Below, piece by piece: positions 28,856 through 37,795 of a DNA stretch of 50,924 bases (position 1 is its first letter; each line of letters opens with the position of its first letter). The notes beneath the pieces were generated by a model that was not told the origin of the DNA, made no database searches, and worked only from the letters and a program-made list of their open reading frames with translations. The position numbers and the translations under genes were made by a program. The DNA lies in assembly GCA_002724315.1 (NCBI GenBank), contig PBOJ01000070.1, positions 1 through 50,924 of the forward strand, written 5' to 3'. The stretch is from Planctomycetaceae bacterium. GTDB taxonomy: Bacteria; Planctomycetota; Planctomycetia; Planctomycetales; Planctomycetaceae.

Positions 28856-30028
28856 TCAGCACGCGAATCCCAGTTCGTGACCGATGTCTTCGGCGTGGGC
28901 GGCCACCCGCTCCACGGCCGAGCCGACCTGGTCCAGGTCCGTGTCGGATTCCAGCAGTACCGGGTGGTGCAGCACCAGCACGTTGGCGTCGGCCCTGTCA
29001 GCCTCGACCAGTTCGCCCGATGTGCTGAACCGTCGCTGGCTGTGGGACTTGTGCAGAGAACGGAAACCCGGATCGATCGCCACGCCCTCGGCCCGGACAG
29101 CCCTGGCGAACGCGTCTCGCGAAAGTCCGGCACAGGCATCGGGGTTGTACTGCAATCCCAGCTTGTAGAGACCGGGCTGCGATTCGGAATCCTCGGGCAG
29201 GGCGAACGGGGTCAGGGCGGGATGATCGGCCAGTGATCGAATCACCCGTGTGACCGCGGTGGCACGTTGTCTGTTTCTGTTGCCCAGGTTGTCGAGTTGA
29301 GGCAGCAGCAGCGCGGCCTGGAGTTCCGAGAGCGGGTAGGCGTCGTTGCCTCGTTGCGTGTACGTTTTCACTCTCTGTTGCACGCCATCATCGCTGGTCA
29401 ACAACGCTCCACCCCGGCCGGCCGACAGCAACTTGCTGCCGCCGAACGACAGCACGGCCACCTCACCCCAGCTTCCGGCCACACGCCCCGCGACCCGGGC
29501 GCCGGGAACCTGGCAGGCATCCTCGATAATCGGCACGCCACGTCGGTTGGACAGATCTCGCAGTGTCGGCATGTCGACCTGGCCGCCGTGGAGATGCGAG
29601 ACGAGTACCGCCCGTGTGGCCTCTGTCATTGCCTCTTCGACCCGTCCGACGTCCAGATTCCAGTTGTCCGGGCGGATGTCGACCAGGACCGGGGTGGCGC
29701 CGACACACAGCACATCCTGCATGTTGCCGCGGAAGTCGTAGGCGGCCAGGATCACTTCGTCGCCGGGCCCGATCTTGAGGCCTCTCAGGGCCAGTTCGAC
29801 GGCCACCGTGCCGCTGGCACACAGTCGCACGTGATCGAAACCGTGAAAGGTGGCCAGTGATTCGGCGAGGGCTTGGGAATGTGGCCCGTGGTATTGGCCC
29901 CAGCTGCCGTCGCGGGCCGCACGGTGCAGCACCTCGACGATCTCGGGGTCGTCGGGTGGCCAGGCGGGTGGTCCCTGGGGTCGGATTGGCGTGCCGCCCA
30001 GGACGGCGGGAAGAGCGTCGTTGGGCAT
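28856..30028 (-). CDS. DegT/DnrJ/EryC1/StrS family PLP aminotransferase
   Basis: A 390-residue fold-type I PLP enzyme. Visible are [24 protein letters not shown] (cofactor phosphate region), the ring-stacking aspartate in [11 protein letters not shown], and the Schiff-base lysine in [15 protein letters not shown]. The N-terminal start [16 protein letters not shown] is usual for the class that includes sugar aminotransferases such as those making 3-amino-5-hydroxybenzoate or dTDP-amino sugars. No sugar nucleotide genes adjoin it, so the substrate is unknown. Divergent from the G3E GTPase gene with 131 bases between starts. Confidence 0.9.
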   Translation of the reverse strand: MPNDALPAVLGGTPIRPQGPPAWPPDDPEIVEVLHRAARDGSWGQYHGPHSQALAESLATFHGFDHVRLCASGTVAVELALRGLKIGPGDEVILAAYDFRGNMQDVLCVGATPVLVDIRPDNWNLDVGRVEEAMTEATRAVLVSHLHGGQVDMPTLRDLSNRRGVPIIEDACQVPGARVAGRVAGSWGEVAVLSFGGSKLLSAGRGGALLTSDDGVQQRVKTYTQRGNDAYPLSELQAALLLPQLDNLGNRNRQRATAVTRVIRSLADHPALTPFALPEDSESQPGLYKLGLQYNPDACAGLSRDAFARAVRAEGVAIDPGFRSLHKSHSQRRFSTSGELVEADRADANVLVLHHPVLLESDTDLDQVGSAVERVAAHAEDIGHELGFAC

Positions 30029-30077
30029 TTGAAGCGGTCAAAAAGGGGCTGGGTTGGTGGCCGTCGCAGAAACCCTT

Positions 30078-30137
30078 TACGATGGCTGGCTCGTGCCGCC
30101 TGTCTTGTTTGTCGCAGTTTGCGGACGACAAGACAAG
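30078..30137 (+). promoter_or_regulatory. Possible -10 and leader stem-loop of the G3E GTPase gene
   Basis: A TACGAT hexamer (30078-30083) could be a -10 element, with only a weak TTGGTG at -35 (30054-30059). Downstream, CTTGTTTGTCG (30104-30114) pairs with CGACAAGACAAG (30126-30137), 11 bp with one bulge and an 11-base loop. The repeat ends 22 bases before the ATG and could be an RNA hairpin or a protein operator. Confidence 0.35.
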
Positions 30138-30159
30138 CAGCGGTCGCCAGGACACACGA

Positions 30160-31260
30160 ATGCACACGATTCGTTACATCATGGTCGGCGGCTTTCTCGG
30201 GGCCGGCAAGACCACCACGCTCGGTCGGCTTGCCCGGCATTTCACCGACCGGGGACAGAACGTCGGCGTGGTCACCAATGACCAGGCCACCGACCTGGTC
30301 GACACCAACACCTTTCGCTCGCAGGGTTTCGATGTGGGCGAGGTGGCCGGAGCCTGCTTCTGCTGCAACTTCGACGAGTTGATGAGCACGATGGAGAAGT
30401 TGGGCGAGAACGAGCGACCGGACGTGATCCTGGCCGAACCGGTTGGCAGTTGCACCGACCTGGTCGCCACGGTCATCCAGCCGATCAAGCGGATGTTCGA
30501 GACCGATTTCCAGATTGCTCCCTATTCGGTCATTCTCAAACCCAGTCACGGGCGGCGAGTGCTACGGGGTGAATCACGGGGCTTTTCGCCCAAGGCGGCC
30601 TACATCCTCAAGAAGCAACTCGAGGAGGCCGACGCGATCCTGGTCAACCGCGTTGACGAGCTCGGTTCCGATCAGGTTGATGAACTGGTCGAACTGGTGG
30701 CCGAGCACTGCCCGGACGTGCCGGTCCTGAGAATTTCGGCGAAGACCGGTGAGGGTTTTGATCAGCTCATTGAACTCCTTGGACAGACCGGTGACTTTGG
30801 TCGCCGGGTGCTCGACATTGACTACGACACGTACGCCGACGGCGAGGCCGAGCTGGGGTGGCTCAACAGTAGCCTGCAACTGGCCGCCGATGAGCCGTTT
30901 GATCTCGACGAGTTGTTGCTCGACGTGGTCACCCGGCTGGCAGGACGGCTCGAGGAGCAACAGGCCGAGGCGGCTCACCTGAAAGTGATCGGGTTGTGGG
31001 AGGGTTTCTTTGGCGTGGCGAATCTGGTTTCCAGTGAGGATCGGCCCGAGTTGTCGCTGCCGTCGAACTGCCAGGTCCGGACCGTGGACATGATCGTCAA
31101 CGCTCGCGTGGCCTGTGATCCGGAGTGGCTTGAAAACGTCGTGCGGGCCGAGGTGGTTGCAGCGGTGGATTCCTGTGGTGCGTCGGTGGAGTTCCGACAG
31201 GTCCAGAGTTTCCGGCCGGGGCGGCCAGAGCCGACACATCGGTTTGACCGAGACGACTGA
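30160..31260 (+). CDS. G3E-family GTPase (CobW/COG0523-like metallochaperone)
   Basis: A 366-residue P-loop GTPase. [19 protein letters not shown] is the Walker A region (residues about 8-26). The family metal-binding motif is present as GACFCCNF (about 65-72), a CxCC as in COG0523 zinc or cobalt insertion proteins. The Walker B region reads [12 protein letters not shown]. The guanine-specificity motif NKxD appears as NRVDE (about 165). The region after about 205 is a C-terminal domain of its own. Which metal and which client enzyme cannot be told. It heads a run with the hydrolase, nnrE and rsmE genes; a 40-base gap follows. Confidence 0.85.
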   Translation: MHTIRYIMVGGFLGAGKTTTLGRLARHFTDRGQNVGVVTNDQATDLVDTNTFRSQGFDVGEVAGACFCCNFDELMSTMEKLGENERPDVILAEPVGSCTDLVATVIQPIKRMFETDFQIAPYSVILKPSHGRRVLRGESRGFSPKAAYILKKQLEEADAILVNRVDELGSDQVDELVELVAEHCPDVPVLRISAKTGEGFDQLIELLGQTGDFGRRVLDIDYDTYADGEAELGWLNSSLQLAADEPFDLDELLLDVVTRLAGRLEEQQAEAAHLKVIGLWEGFFGVANLVSSEDRPELSLPSNCQVRTVDMIVNARVACDPEWLENVVRAEVVAAVDSCGASVEFRQVQSFRPGRPEPTHRFDRDD

Positions 31261-31300
31261 ACGGATTCGCCGGCGTGGTGGACGTGGTGGAGAAATCTCG

Positions 31301-32161
31301 ATGAAGGCGAGGATTCGCGGAACGGAGATCTATTTCGATGTCGACGGTGCCGGACTGGTGCCGGACGGGGATCGGATGGTCGACCGGCCCGTGCTGTTTT
31401 TGCTTCACGGCGGCCCCGGAGGCGACCACACAGGGTTCAAATCGACGGTGGCGCGGCTGGTCGACGTGGCCCAGCTGGTGTATATCGATCACCGGGGTTC
31501 CGGCCGCAGCACCCCGGCCGACCCGACCACCTATACGCTGGAAGAGAACATCGACGACGTCGAAGCGCTCCGGGATTACCTGGGCCTGGAATCGATCTGC
31601 CTGCTGGGTTCCTCCTACGGCGGAATGGTGGCACAGGGGTACGCGATTCGGTACCCGGGGAGAGTCTCCAACCTGGTGTTGTGTGCCACCGCACCCAGCC
31701 ACAGGTTCCTGGATGATGCCCGACAGATCGTGGCCGAACGGGGTTCGCCCGAACAGCAGGCGCTGTGCGAACGGCTGTGGGCCGGGTCGTTCGAATCACT
31801 CGAACAGGTCAGGGAGTACTACCAGGCGATGGGCCCGATGTACTCTATGACCTACGACGCGGAAAAGGCGGCCGAATCCTGGGGGCGAGGAACGCGGAAT
31901 TTCGAACAGCTCAACCTGGGATTTCGTGAGTTCCTGAGAGAATTCGATTACACCGATCAGTTGAGCTCGATTGTCTGCCCGACACTGGTGCTTGCCGGAG
32001 CTCACGACTGGATCTGTCCACCGAATCACTCACAGGAGATCGCCGAGCGGATCCCCCGCGCCCACGTGAAGGTGTTTTCCATGAGTGCCCACAACATCGC
32101 CGGAGACGAACCCGAGGAGTTCCTGGCGGCGGTGCGGGGATTTCTGACTTATTCGGTCTAG
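31301..32161 (+). CDS. Alpha/beta-hydrolase, proline iminopeptidase-like (S33)
   Basis: A 286-residue hydrolase. GGAG eight bases before ATG 31301 sets the start. The oxyanion region is LLHGGPGGDHTGF, followed by YIDHRGSGRSTP, the nucleophile elbow GSSYGGMVAQGYA (Ser about 106), the acid in VLAGAHDWICPP and the histidine in SMSAHNIAGDEP. The HGGPG motif is typical of prolyl aminopeptidases of family S33, but many relatives have other substrates. Five bases separate it from nnrE. Confidence 0.9.
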   Translation: MKARIRGTEIYFDVDGAGLVPDGDRMVDRPVLFLLHGGPGGDHTGFKSTVARLVDVAQLVYIDHRGSGRSTPADPTTYTLEENIDDVEALRDYLGLESICLLGSSYGGMVAQGYAIRYPGRVSNLVLCATAPSHRFLDDARQIVAERGSPEQQALCERLWAGSFESLEQVREYYQAMGPMYSMTYDAEKAAESWGRGTRNFEQLNLGFREFLREFDYTDQLSSIVCPTLVLAGAHDWICPPNHSQEIAERIPRAHVKVFSMSAHNIAGDEPEEFLAAVRGFLTYSV

Positions 32162-32166
32162 ATGGC

Positions 32167-32847
32167 ATGTCCGGTTCGTTGCCCGTCCTGTCTGGTGATC
32201 AGGCCCGTGAGATCGACTCGCGGGCGCTCCGCGATCATGGCCTGACCGGCCTGGTGTTGATGGAGAACGCAGGTCGAGGTTGTGCCGATTTGCTTCAGCG
32301 ACTGGGAATCGATGGTCCGATCCGCATCTGCGTGGGGAAGGGCAACAACGGGGGCGATGGTTACGTGATTGCCCGTCACCTGGACAATGCCGGCTTCTCT
32401 GTGCGTGTCGGATCGACGGTCGATCCGGGGATTTTGGCCGGCGATGCCGCGGTCAATCACGCGGCGTGGGTTTCGGGCAACGGCACCGTCGATGTCGTGG
32501 AAGCCGGCGAGTGGGACGACATGCTGGCCGGAGCTGATTGGATCGTGGACGCGCTGCTGGGAACCGGAACGCGTGGTGATGTGCGGCCGCCGTTCGATGC
32601 GGCGATCGATGCGATCAACCGGACGAGCGATGAGTCACGTCGACGGGTGTTGTCGGTCGACCTGCCAAGCGGCCTGGATTGTGATTCCGGCACACCGCTG
32701 GGCCGGTGTGTTCGCGCCGACCACACGGCCACGTTCGTTGCCCCGAAGAGAGGCCTGTTGGAAGACGGAGCGTCGGAGTGGGTTGGTGCGATCCATGTTG
32801 TCGACATCGGGATTCCCCGATCACTTCGCGAGGAGGTGTTGGGGTGA
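32167..32847 (+). CDS. nnrE: NAD(P)H-hydrate epimerase, stand-alone YjeF N-domain
   Basis: A 226-residue epimerase that interconverts R and S forms of damaged, hydrated NAD(P)H so that the dehydratase can repair them. Motifs are LMENAGRGCADLL, the phosphate loop GKGNNGGDGYVIARHL, DALLGTGTRGDVRPPF and the catalytic-site VDLPSGLDCDSG. In many bacteria this domain is fused to the dehydratase NnrD; here it is separate and nnrD is not in the window. Its stop overlaps the GTG of rsmE. Confidence 0.92.
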   Translation: MSGSLPVLSGDQAREIDSRALRDHGLTGLVLMENAGRGCADLLQRLGIDGPIRICVGKGNNGGDGYVIARHLDNAGFSVRVGSTVDPGILAGDAAVNHAAWVSGNGTVDVVEAGEWDDMLAGADWIVDALLGTGTRGDVRPPFDAAIDAINRTSDESRRRVLSVDLPSGLDCDSGTPLGRCVRADHTATFVAPKRGLLEDGASEWVGAIHVVDIGIPRSLREEVLG

Positions 32848-33575
32848 AGCACAGGTTCTTCTGTGACACATTGCCGAACGAGGCCGACGGAGGACAGGTC
32901 GTGCTGAAGGGCCCGGAGGCCAAGCATCTCACGAGCGTCCTGCGGCTCGGGCCCGGCGACCTGGTCGAGTTGTTCGACGGCCGGGGCACCGCTGCACGGG
33001 CTGAGATCATCTCGGGGGGCAAACGTGAGATCGAGTTGTCGGTCGTCGAGCGGGAAGTGGACTCTCAGCAAAGTGGTCCCGAAGTGGTGCTGGCGACGGC
33101 GGTTCCCAAGGGCGACCGAATCCGATCCCTGGTCGAGAAGGCGACCGAGTTGGGAATCGATCGGATGGTGCCACTGAAAACACAGCGCAGCGTCGTGCAC
33201 CCCCGGGTGGGGAAGCAGAAGAAGATGCACCATGCGGTGATCGCTGCGTGCAAACAGTGCGGCCGCAACCGTTTGATGCGGATCGATCCGTTGATGACGT
33301 GGGACGAGTTGCTGGCCGTCGAAAATCAGTCACTGGTGATTGGCCAGCAGGGAGCCGAGAATTCCGGTGAGTCGATCGCTCGGCTGCTGGCTGCCCCGCA
33401 CATGCCGCTGGTACTGTGTGTCGGTCCGGAGGGGGGATGGACCGATGGTGAACTGGATGCGGCACGCGAGGCAAAAGCGACGCTGATCGGAGTGGGCCGG
33501 CACACCCTGCGGATCGAGACCGCCGCGTTGGCTTTGGCGGCACTTGTCTCTGCAAGCCGGAAGGTGGAGGACTGA
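32844..33575 (+). CDS. rsmE: 16S rRNA m3U1498 methyltransferase
   Basis: A 243-residue SPOUT methyltransferase that uses S-adenosylmethionine to methylate N3 of U1498 in 16S rRNA. The start is GTG at 32844 (VKHRFFCDTLP), overlapping the nnrE stop. The N-terminal PUA-like domain has AKHLTSVLRLGPGDLVELFDGRG. The knotted SAM site reads LCVGPEGGWTDGELDAA and GRHTLRIETAALALAAL. Length and domain order are normal. Confidence 0.95.
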   Translation: MKHRFFCDTLPNEADGGQVVLKGPEAKHLTSVLRLGPGDLVELFDGRGTAARAEIISGGKREIELSVVEREVDSQQSGPEVVLATAVPKGDRIRSLVEKATELGIDRMVPLKTQRSVVHPRVGKQKKMHHAVIAACKQCGRNRLMRIDPLMTWDELLAVENQSLVIGQQGAENSGESIARLLAAPHMPLVLCVGPEGGWTDGELDAAREAKATLIGVGRHTLRIETAALALAALVSASRKVED

Positions 33576-33611
33576 CCGGACGTGGAGCCGGGTTTCAATT
33601 TGGACCGTTTC

Positions 33612-33620
33612 TGATACGAT
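33612..33620 (+). promoter_or_regulatory. Extended -10 promoter of the SDR gene
   Basis: TGATACGAT is an extended -10 element (TGn plus TACGAT). No good -35 hexamer stands 17 bases upstream, as is common for extended -10 promoters. The leader would reach GTG 33681 after about 54 bases. Confidence 0.4.
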
Positions 33621-33680
33621 TCCGGTCAACAACACGAGTTGGACAGTGCTTTCGACTCGGGCCAGCTGGGAGTGCCTGGG

Positions 33681-34493
33681 GTGTTGGAGGCTTATACAGA
33701 AAGATGGGCTCTGGTGACCGGGGCCTCGAGTGGGATTGGCGCTGAGTTTGCGCGCGTGCTGGCTGGCAACGGCATGCACCTGGTGCTGACGGCCCGCCGC
33801 GAGGATCGCCTCGAGGAACTGGCCGAGGAACTGCGTCAGCAGCACATGGTGCAGACGCTGATCGTTCCGGCCGACCTGTGCGATCCGGGCGCGGCGACGG
33901 CGTTGATCGAACGGATCGACGCCGAGCAGATCACGCTGGAATTGCTGGTCAACAATGCCGGTTTCGGGTACGTCGGCGATATCGACGGGACCGACGTCGG
34001 GGCGATGCTGTCGATGGTCCAGTTGAACATCGGCGTGCTGACGGAGTTGACCTACCGCGTGCTGTCGAAAATGCTCGAACGAGGCCACGGTGCCATTATC
34101 AACGTGGCGAGTGTTGCCGGCATGCAGCCGGTGGCATACATGCCGGTCTACTCGGCGTCGAAGGCCTTCGTGCTGCATTTCAGTGAAGCGCTGTGGGCCG
34201 AGGCCCGTGACCGTGGTGTGACGGTGATGGCCCTGTGTCCGGGGACGACCGAGACCGAGTTCTTTGATGTTGCCGGGGTGCCCGGTTGGCTCAAGAAACA
34301 ACGTGCACAAACGGCCCGGCAGGTGGTCAACGAAGCCCTGGACGGGCTGGAAAAGCGTCGCGGTTGCCGGGTGACCGGATTCTGGAACTACCTGAGATCA
34401 CTGGCGCCGCGGATCGCCACTCGCAAGATGGTTGTCACCCAGACGATGAAGTATTTTCGTCCGCGGTCGACCGAAGCCGGGGATTCGCCATAG
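33681..34493 (+). CDS. Short-chain dehydrogenase/reductase
   Basis: A 270-residue classical SDR. The start is taken as GTG 33681, with GGGAG eight bases upstream, giving VLEAYTERWALVTGASSGIG; an in-frame TTG at 33639 would add 14 residues. Motifs are TGASSGIG (cofactor), LVNNAGFGYVGD, the catalytic serine in INVASVAG and YSASK with Tyr and Lys. The group, with AEFARVLAGNGMHLVLTARR, resembles YqjQ/DltE-like SDRs of NADP preference. Substrate unknown. Convergent with the second DUF1501 gene. Confidence 0.9.
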   Translation: MLEAYTERWALVTGASSGIGAEFARVLAGNGMHLVLTARREDRLEELAEELRQQHMVQTLIVPADLCDPGAATALIERIDAEQITLELLVNNAGFGYVGDIDGTDVGAMLSMVQLNIGVLTELTYRVLSKMLERGHGAIINVASVAGMQPVAYMPVYSASKAFVLHFSEALWAEARDRGVTVMALCPGTTETEFFDVAGVPGWLKKQRAQTARQVVNEALDGLEKRRGCRVTGFWNYLRSLAPRIATRKMVVTQTMKYFRPRSTEAGDSP

Positions 34494-34514
34494 CCGGGGC
34501 GGTCAGCGAATCGG

Positions 34515-35783
34515 TCAGGCGAACAGGTCCTGCACCACCTTGCCACCGTCGACGACTTTCATCGGTCGACCGAGTGGACTGAGGTGTTCCTTGCGAGGGT
34601 CGACCTGCAGCGAGTGGCAGATCGAGCAGAACAGGTCGGGAACACTGACGGGACGATCGGCTACCGCCGAACCGTTGGCCGAACTGGACCCGATCACCTG
34701 CCCACCCTTCACACCGCCACCGGCGACCGCCGCCGAGAAGACGCGGGGATAGTGGTCGCGGCCGGTCCGGGAGTTGACTCGTGGCGTCCGGCCAAATTCG
34801 CCCATCCAGACCACCAGTGTCTTTTCGAGCAGTCCGCGAGTCTCGAGATCCTCGACCAGTGCGGCCACGGCCGGGTCAACCTGTTCGGACAACGTGGTGA
34901 TGCGTTCGAAGATGTCGAAGTGGGTGTCCCATCCCCTGGAGACGACTTCGACGAAGGTCACACCGCTTTCGACCAGCCGACGGGCCAGCAGGCATCCGCG
35001 GCCGAAGCTCGTCTCGCCGTACTTCTGCTTCAGCGAGTCGGGTTCCTCAGAGATGTCAAAGGCGGCGACATTCTTGCTGAGCACCATGCGGGAGGATTTC
35101 TTGTAGAGCTTCTGGTGCTTGTCGACGACGGTTTTCCCACCGCGACCGGAGAATTCCTGTTCCAGCCGACCCAGCAGTCCCAGTCGGCGACGATACCGTC
35201 GGGCGGGCACCGGGACGGACACGTTCTGGGGAAGTTGCCCCGGATTGTTGACGGTAAACGGCTCGTAGTCGACGCCGAGAAAACCGGAACCGGTGGTGCG
35301 GCCGACCGAGACGACCGCGGGCAGTGCGAACTCCGGGCTGGCCAGTTGTTCGGCGATGCTGGCACTGAGGCTGGGGTGCTTGACGCTGCCGGAGGGGACG
35401 TAACCGGTGTGCAACTGGTAGCTGGCTCGCTGGTGGTTGCCTTCCTTGTTGGTCATCGACCGGATCAATGAGAACCGGTCGATGGTCTTGGCGACTCGGG
35501 GCCAGTACTCGGCAACCTGCATCCCCGGGACGGCCGTGGAAATGGCCTTGGTGGGTCCACCGTTGTCGGTGCCCGGTTTGGGGTCCAGTGTCTCGAACTG
35601 GCTGGGTCCACCGGCCATCCACAACAGGATCATGGACCGGCCCTGCTTCTTGAGTTCCTCGGCTTCCACCTGCACGACATCGGCCAGTCCCACGGTGCCC
35701 GCTGCCAGGGCGGTGGCGGGTACGGCTTCGAGAACCTGCCGACGAGAAAATGTCCGGGGAGTGTCGGGGGGGAAATCGGTCAT
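34515..35783 (-). CDS. Tat-exported DUF1501 protein, second copy
   Basis: A 422-residue DUF1501 protein. The signal is TFSRRQVLEAVPATALAAG. Domain marks are ILLWMAGGPSQFETLDPKPG, SMTNKEGNHQRASYQLHTGY, FVEVVSRGWDTHFDIFER and, near the end, VWMGEFGRTPRVNSRTGRDHYP. It shares the sulfatase superfamily fold with unknown activity. It lies 65 bases behind the DUF1549/DUF1553 gene, the normal planctomycete pair. AGGAG lies ten bases before the ATG, partly inside a small hairpin. Confidence 0.88.
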   Translation of the reverse strand: MTDFPPDTPRTFSRRQVLEAVPATALAAGTVGLADVVQVEAEELKKQGRSMILLWMAGGPSQFETLDPKPGTDNGGPTKAISTAVPGMQVAEYWPRVAKTIDRFSLIRSMTNKEGNHQRASYQLHTGYVPSGSVKHPSLSASIAEQLASPEFALPAVVSVGRTTGSGFLGVDYEPFTVNNPGQLPQNVSVPVPARRYRRRLGLLGRLEQEFSGRGGKTVVDKHQKLYKKSSRMVLSKNVAAFDISEEPDSLKQKYGETSFGRGCLLARRLVESGVTFVEVVSRGWDTHFDIFERITTLSEQVDPAVAALVEDLETRGLLEKTLVVWMGEFGRTPRVNSRTGRDHYPRVFSAAVAGGGVKGGQVIGSSSANGSAVADRPVSVPDLFCSICHSLQVDPRKEHLSPLGRPMKVVDGGKVVQDLFA

Positions 35784-35795
35784 GGCGAAGTGTCT

Positions 35796-35810
35796 CCTGC
35801 GGCCCGCAGG
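35796..35810 (-). promoter_or_regulatory. Hairpin overlapping the ribosome binding site of DUF1501
   Basis: CCTGCG and CGCAGG form a 6-bp stem around a 3-base loop. On the minus strand its 3' arm contributes the first bases of the CAGGAG ribosome binding site of the DUF1501 gene, so opening of the stem could limit its translation. Confidence 0.4.
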
Positions 35811-35848
35811 ATGATGTCACATGATTGTTGAGGTCGGGGGAAAGATCT

Positions 35849-37696
35849 CTATCTGCGAGAGAGGAACTCGCTGGAGTTGACCAGGCTCCACATCAGGTCC
35901 TCGAACGCCTCACCTCGGCGTCCGACCTCGGTGATGTACTCCCGGCAGATCTTCAGTTCAGATGCCGAGGGTTCGCGTGAGAGCACCAGCAGGTAAACCT
36001 CGGAGATCGCATCGTCATCACCGGGGTGTTTCCGGAGAATCTTGGCCAGCCGGGTGTTTCCTCCGGCCCGGATCATGGCGTGGATCAGCGGCGAGTTCAT
36101 CAGGTACAGGGCCTGGGGGACATTGCCCTTGATGTCTTCCTGTGGAGTCGACGGGTCGAAGCCGAACAGGGTGAGGAAGAGTGTGCGTCCGGCAGAACGT
36201 CGGCGAGACATCATGTTGTTGGATTGTCCGGGCCGTTGTCTTCGCAGCGATCGTTGCCGGACGGAAGTGGATTCGATGCCGAGGACTTCCAGTAGCGCGT
36301 TGTAGACTTGGTCGGCTCGCAGTCGACTTGGCTGAGCCGATGCGAATGGCGGGATGGGTTCGGTCGGATCGCGAGGTCGGATCTGCCGCTGGTAGGCCCG
36401 TGTTCCGGCGATGATCTCGAACAGTCGTCGTGTGTCATAGCCACTGTCGGTGAAGTCTCGGCAAAGCAGATCAAAGACCTGCGGATGTGCCACTTCGCGT
36501 TCGGGGCCCATGTCGTCGATCGGCATGGAGAATCCCTCTCCAAGCAGCACCGACCACGTGCGATTGACGTAGGCGCGGGCGAACCACCGGTTGCGGGTGG
36601 ACGTCACATGGTTGGCCAGCAGTTGCCGTCGCTCAACGTCATCGAGTCCCTCGGTGGCGCGGCCCCCGGTGGCGAAGAACACCGGACGGATGGCATCACC
36701 ACGATTGCCCGGCTCATCGAGATTCGGCATGTAGTGTTCGGTGTCGTTACGACGGTTGTTGTTGCCGGGGGGAGGCAGCTTCTGGAATTCTTTGAGGCTG
36801 AGGCCGCCGTCCTTGTTCGCGTCACCCCGCTGGAGAAACCGGTCAAAGCTCCTGTCCAGGCGAGAATCGGTGACCTCGGACTTGACCAGTTTTCCGTCAC
36901 GGTTGCGATCCAGGCGACGGAACATGAGGCCCAGTGCCTGCGGCGATGGATTCCGTCGGCCACGTCGGCTGGCATCCTGTGACACCACCTCGAAGGTCCG
37001 CGGGGTCGCATCCCGCTTCGGCCGCACGCGGACGCGAGGAAAGAAAGCGGCCAGTTGGTGAAACTGGATTCGCTTCCAGCGGTCGGTGGGATGATCGTGG
37101 CAATTGGCACACTGGATCTGGATTCCCAGGAAGATCCGTGACGTTTCCGCGGCCAATTCGGCGGCCTCGCCTCCGTGGGCGAACAGCAGGGCCGTGGCCC
37201 CGTTTTCGCGGACGTCTCCGGTGGCCGTCAGCAGGTGCTCGACGATCTTGTCCCAACTCTGTTTCTGTTCGAACTGCTCGGTCATCCAAGCCTGAAAGAC
37301 CGGGGGACTCATCTGCCGGCTGCGCATCTCGGTGGCCCGGGAGAAAATGACATCTCGCCAGTAACGGGCCTGGGAGGCGGAGAATTCTGTCGAATGGACC
37401 AGCCGGTTGATCAGCCGCGATCGCTTGGTCGAATCGGGATCGAGTTGGAACAGGGTGACGCTGTTCGACGGGGGAAGTGTGTCGGTGAGATCGAGCGTGG
37501 CACGCCGTAGGAAGTCTCCATCGGAGGCCAGCGGCGCCGGCGTTCCGCCGGACGCCCGGATCTCAGCTTCGAGCAGGCGGTCAACTTCTGCCGAAACTGC
37601 TGATGTCCGGGCCGGTTCGGCTGCGTCGACCGGGTGGACCAGCAGCGGGATACCCAGGGTGAGTACCAACAGGGGAAGCGTGGGACGCGTACACAT
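35849..37696 (-). CDS. Secreted DUF1549/DUF1553 protein with an EF-hand pair
   Basis: A 615-residue exported protein. A signal peptide ends near VDAAEP. DUF1549 (about 35-240) has FLRRATLDLTDTLPP and the CANCHDHPTDRWK motif, a CxxCH of the kind conserved in the family. DUF1553 (about 335-605) has HVTSTRNRWFARAYVNRTWSVL, DDMGPER, and NSPLIHAMI. Between them (about 265-320) two canonical EF-hand loops occur, DRNRDGKLVKSE and DANKDGGLSLKE, predicting calcium binding. No separate N-terminal planctomycete cytochrome domain is present. Function unknown; it pairs with the DUF1501 gene 65 bases downstream. Confidence 0.88.
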   Translation of the reverse strand: MCTRPTLPLLVLTLGIPLLVHPVDAAEPARTSAVSAEVDRLLEAEIRASGGTPAPLASDGDFLRRATLDLTDTLPPSNSVTLFQLDPDSTKRSRLINRLVHSTEFSASQARYWRDVIFSRATEMRSRQMSPPVFQAWMTEQFEQKQSWDKIVEHLLTATGDVRENGATALLFAHGGEAAELAAETSRIFLGIQIQCANCHDHPTDRWKRIQFHQLAAFFPRVRVRPKRDATPRTFEVVSQDASRRGRRNPSPQALGLMFRRLDRNRDGKLVKSEVTDSRLDRSFDRFLQRGDANKDGGLSLKEFQKLPPPGNNNRRNDTEHYMPNLDEPGNRGDAIRPVFFATGGRATEGLDDVERRQLLANHVTSTRNRWFARAYVNRTWSVLLGEGFSMPIDDMGPEREVAHPQVFDLLCRDFTDSGYDTRRLFEIIAGTRAYQRQIRPRDPTEPIPPFASAQPSRLRADQVYNALLEVLGIESTSVRQRSLRRQRPGQSNNMMSRRRSAGRTLFLTLFGFDPSTPQEDIKGNVPQALYLMNSPLIHAMIRAGGNTRLAKILRKHPGDDDAISEVYLLVLSREPSASELKICREYITEVGRRGEAFEDLMWSLVNSSEFLSRR

Positions 37697-37795
37697 CTCT
37701 CTCTCCGAACAGGCCCGCCAACACGGACTGGCCCAGAATGAACACCGGGGCGGGACCGGGGTTCCGGAAATTCCGTCGAGAACCCGTCGCAGTTC

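Noticed and set aside
30104..30137. The inverted repeat as a classical Zur box.
   Set aside because: It lacks the AT-rich palindrome of Zur sites and has an 11-base loop, so I report it only as an unassigned repeat.
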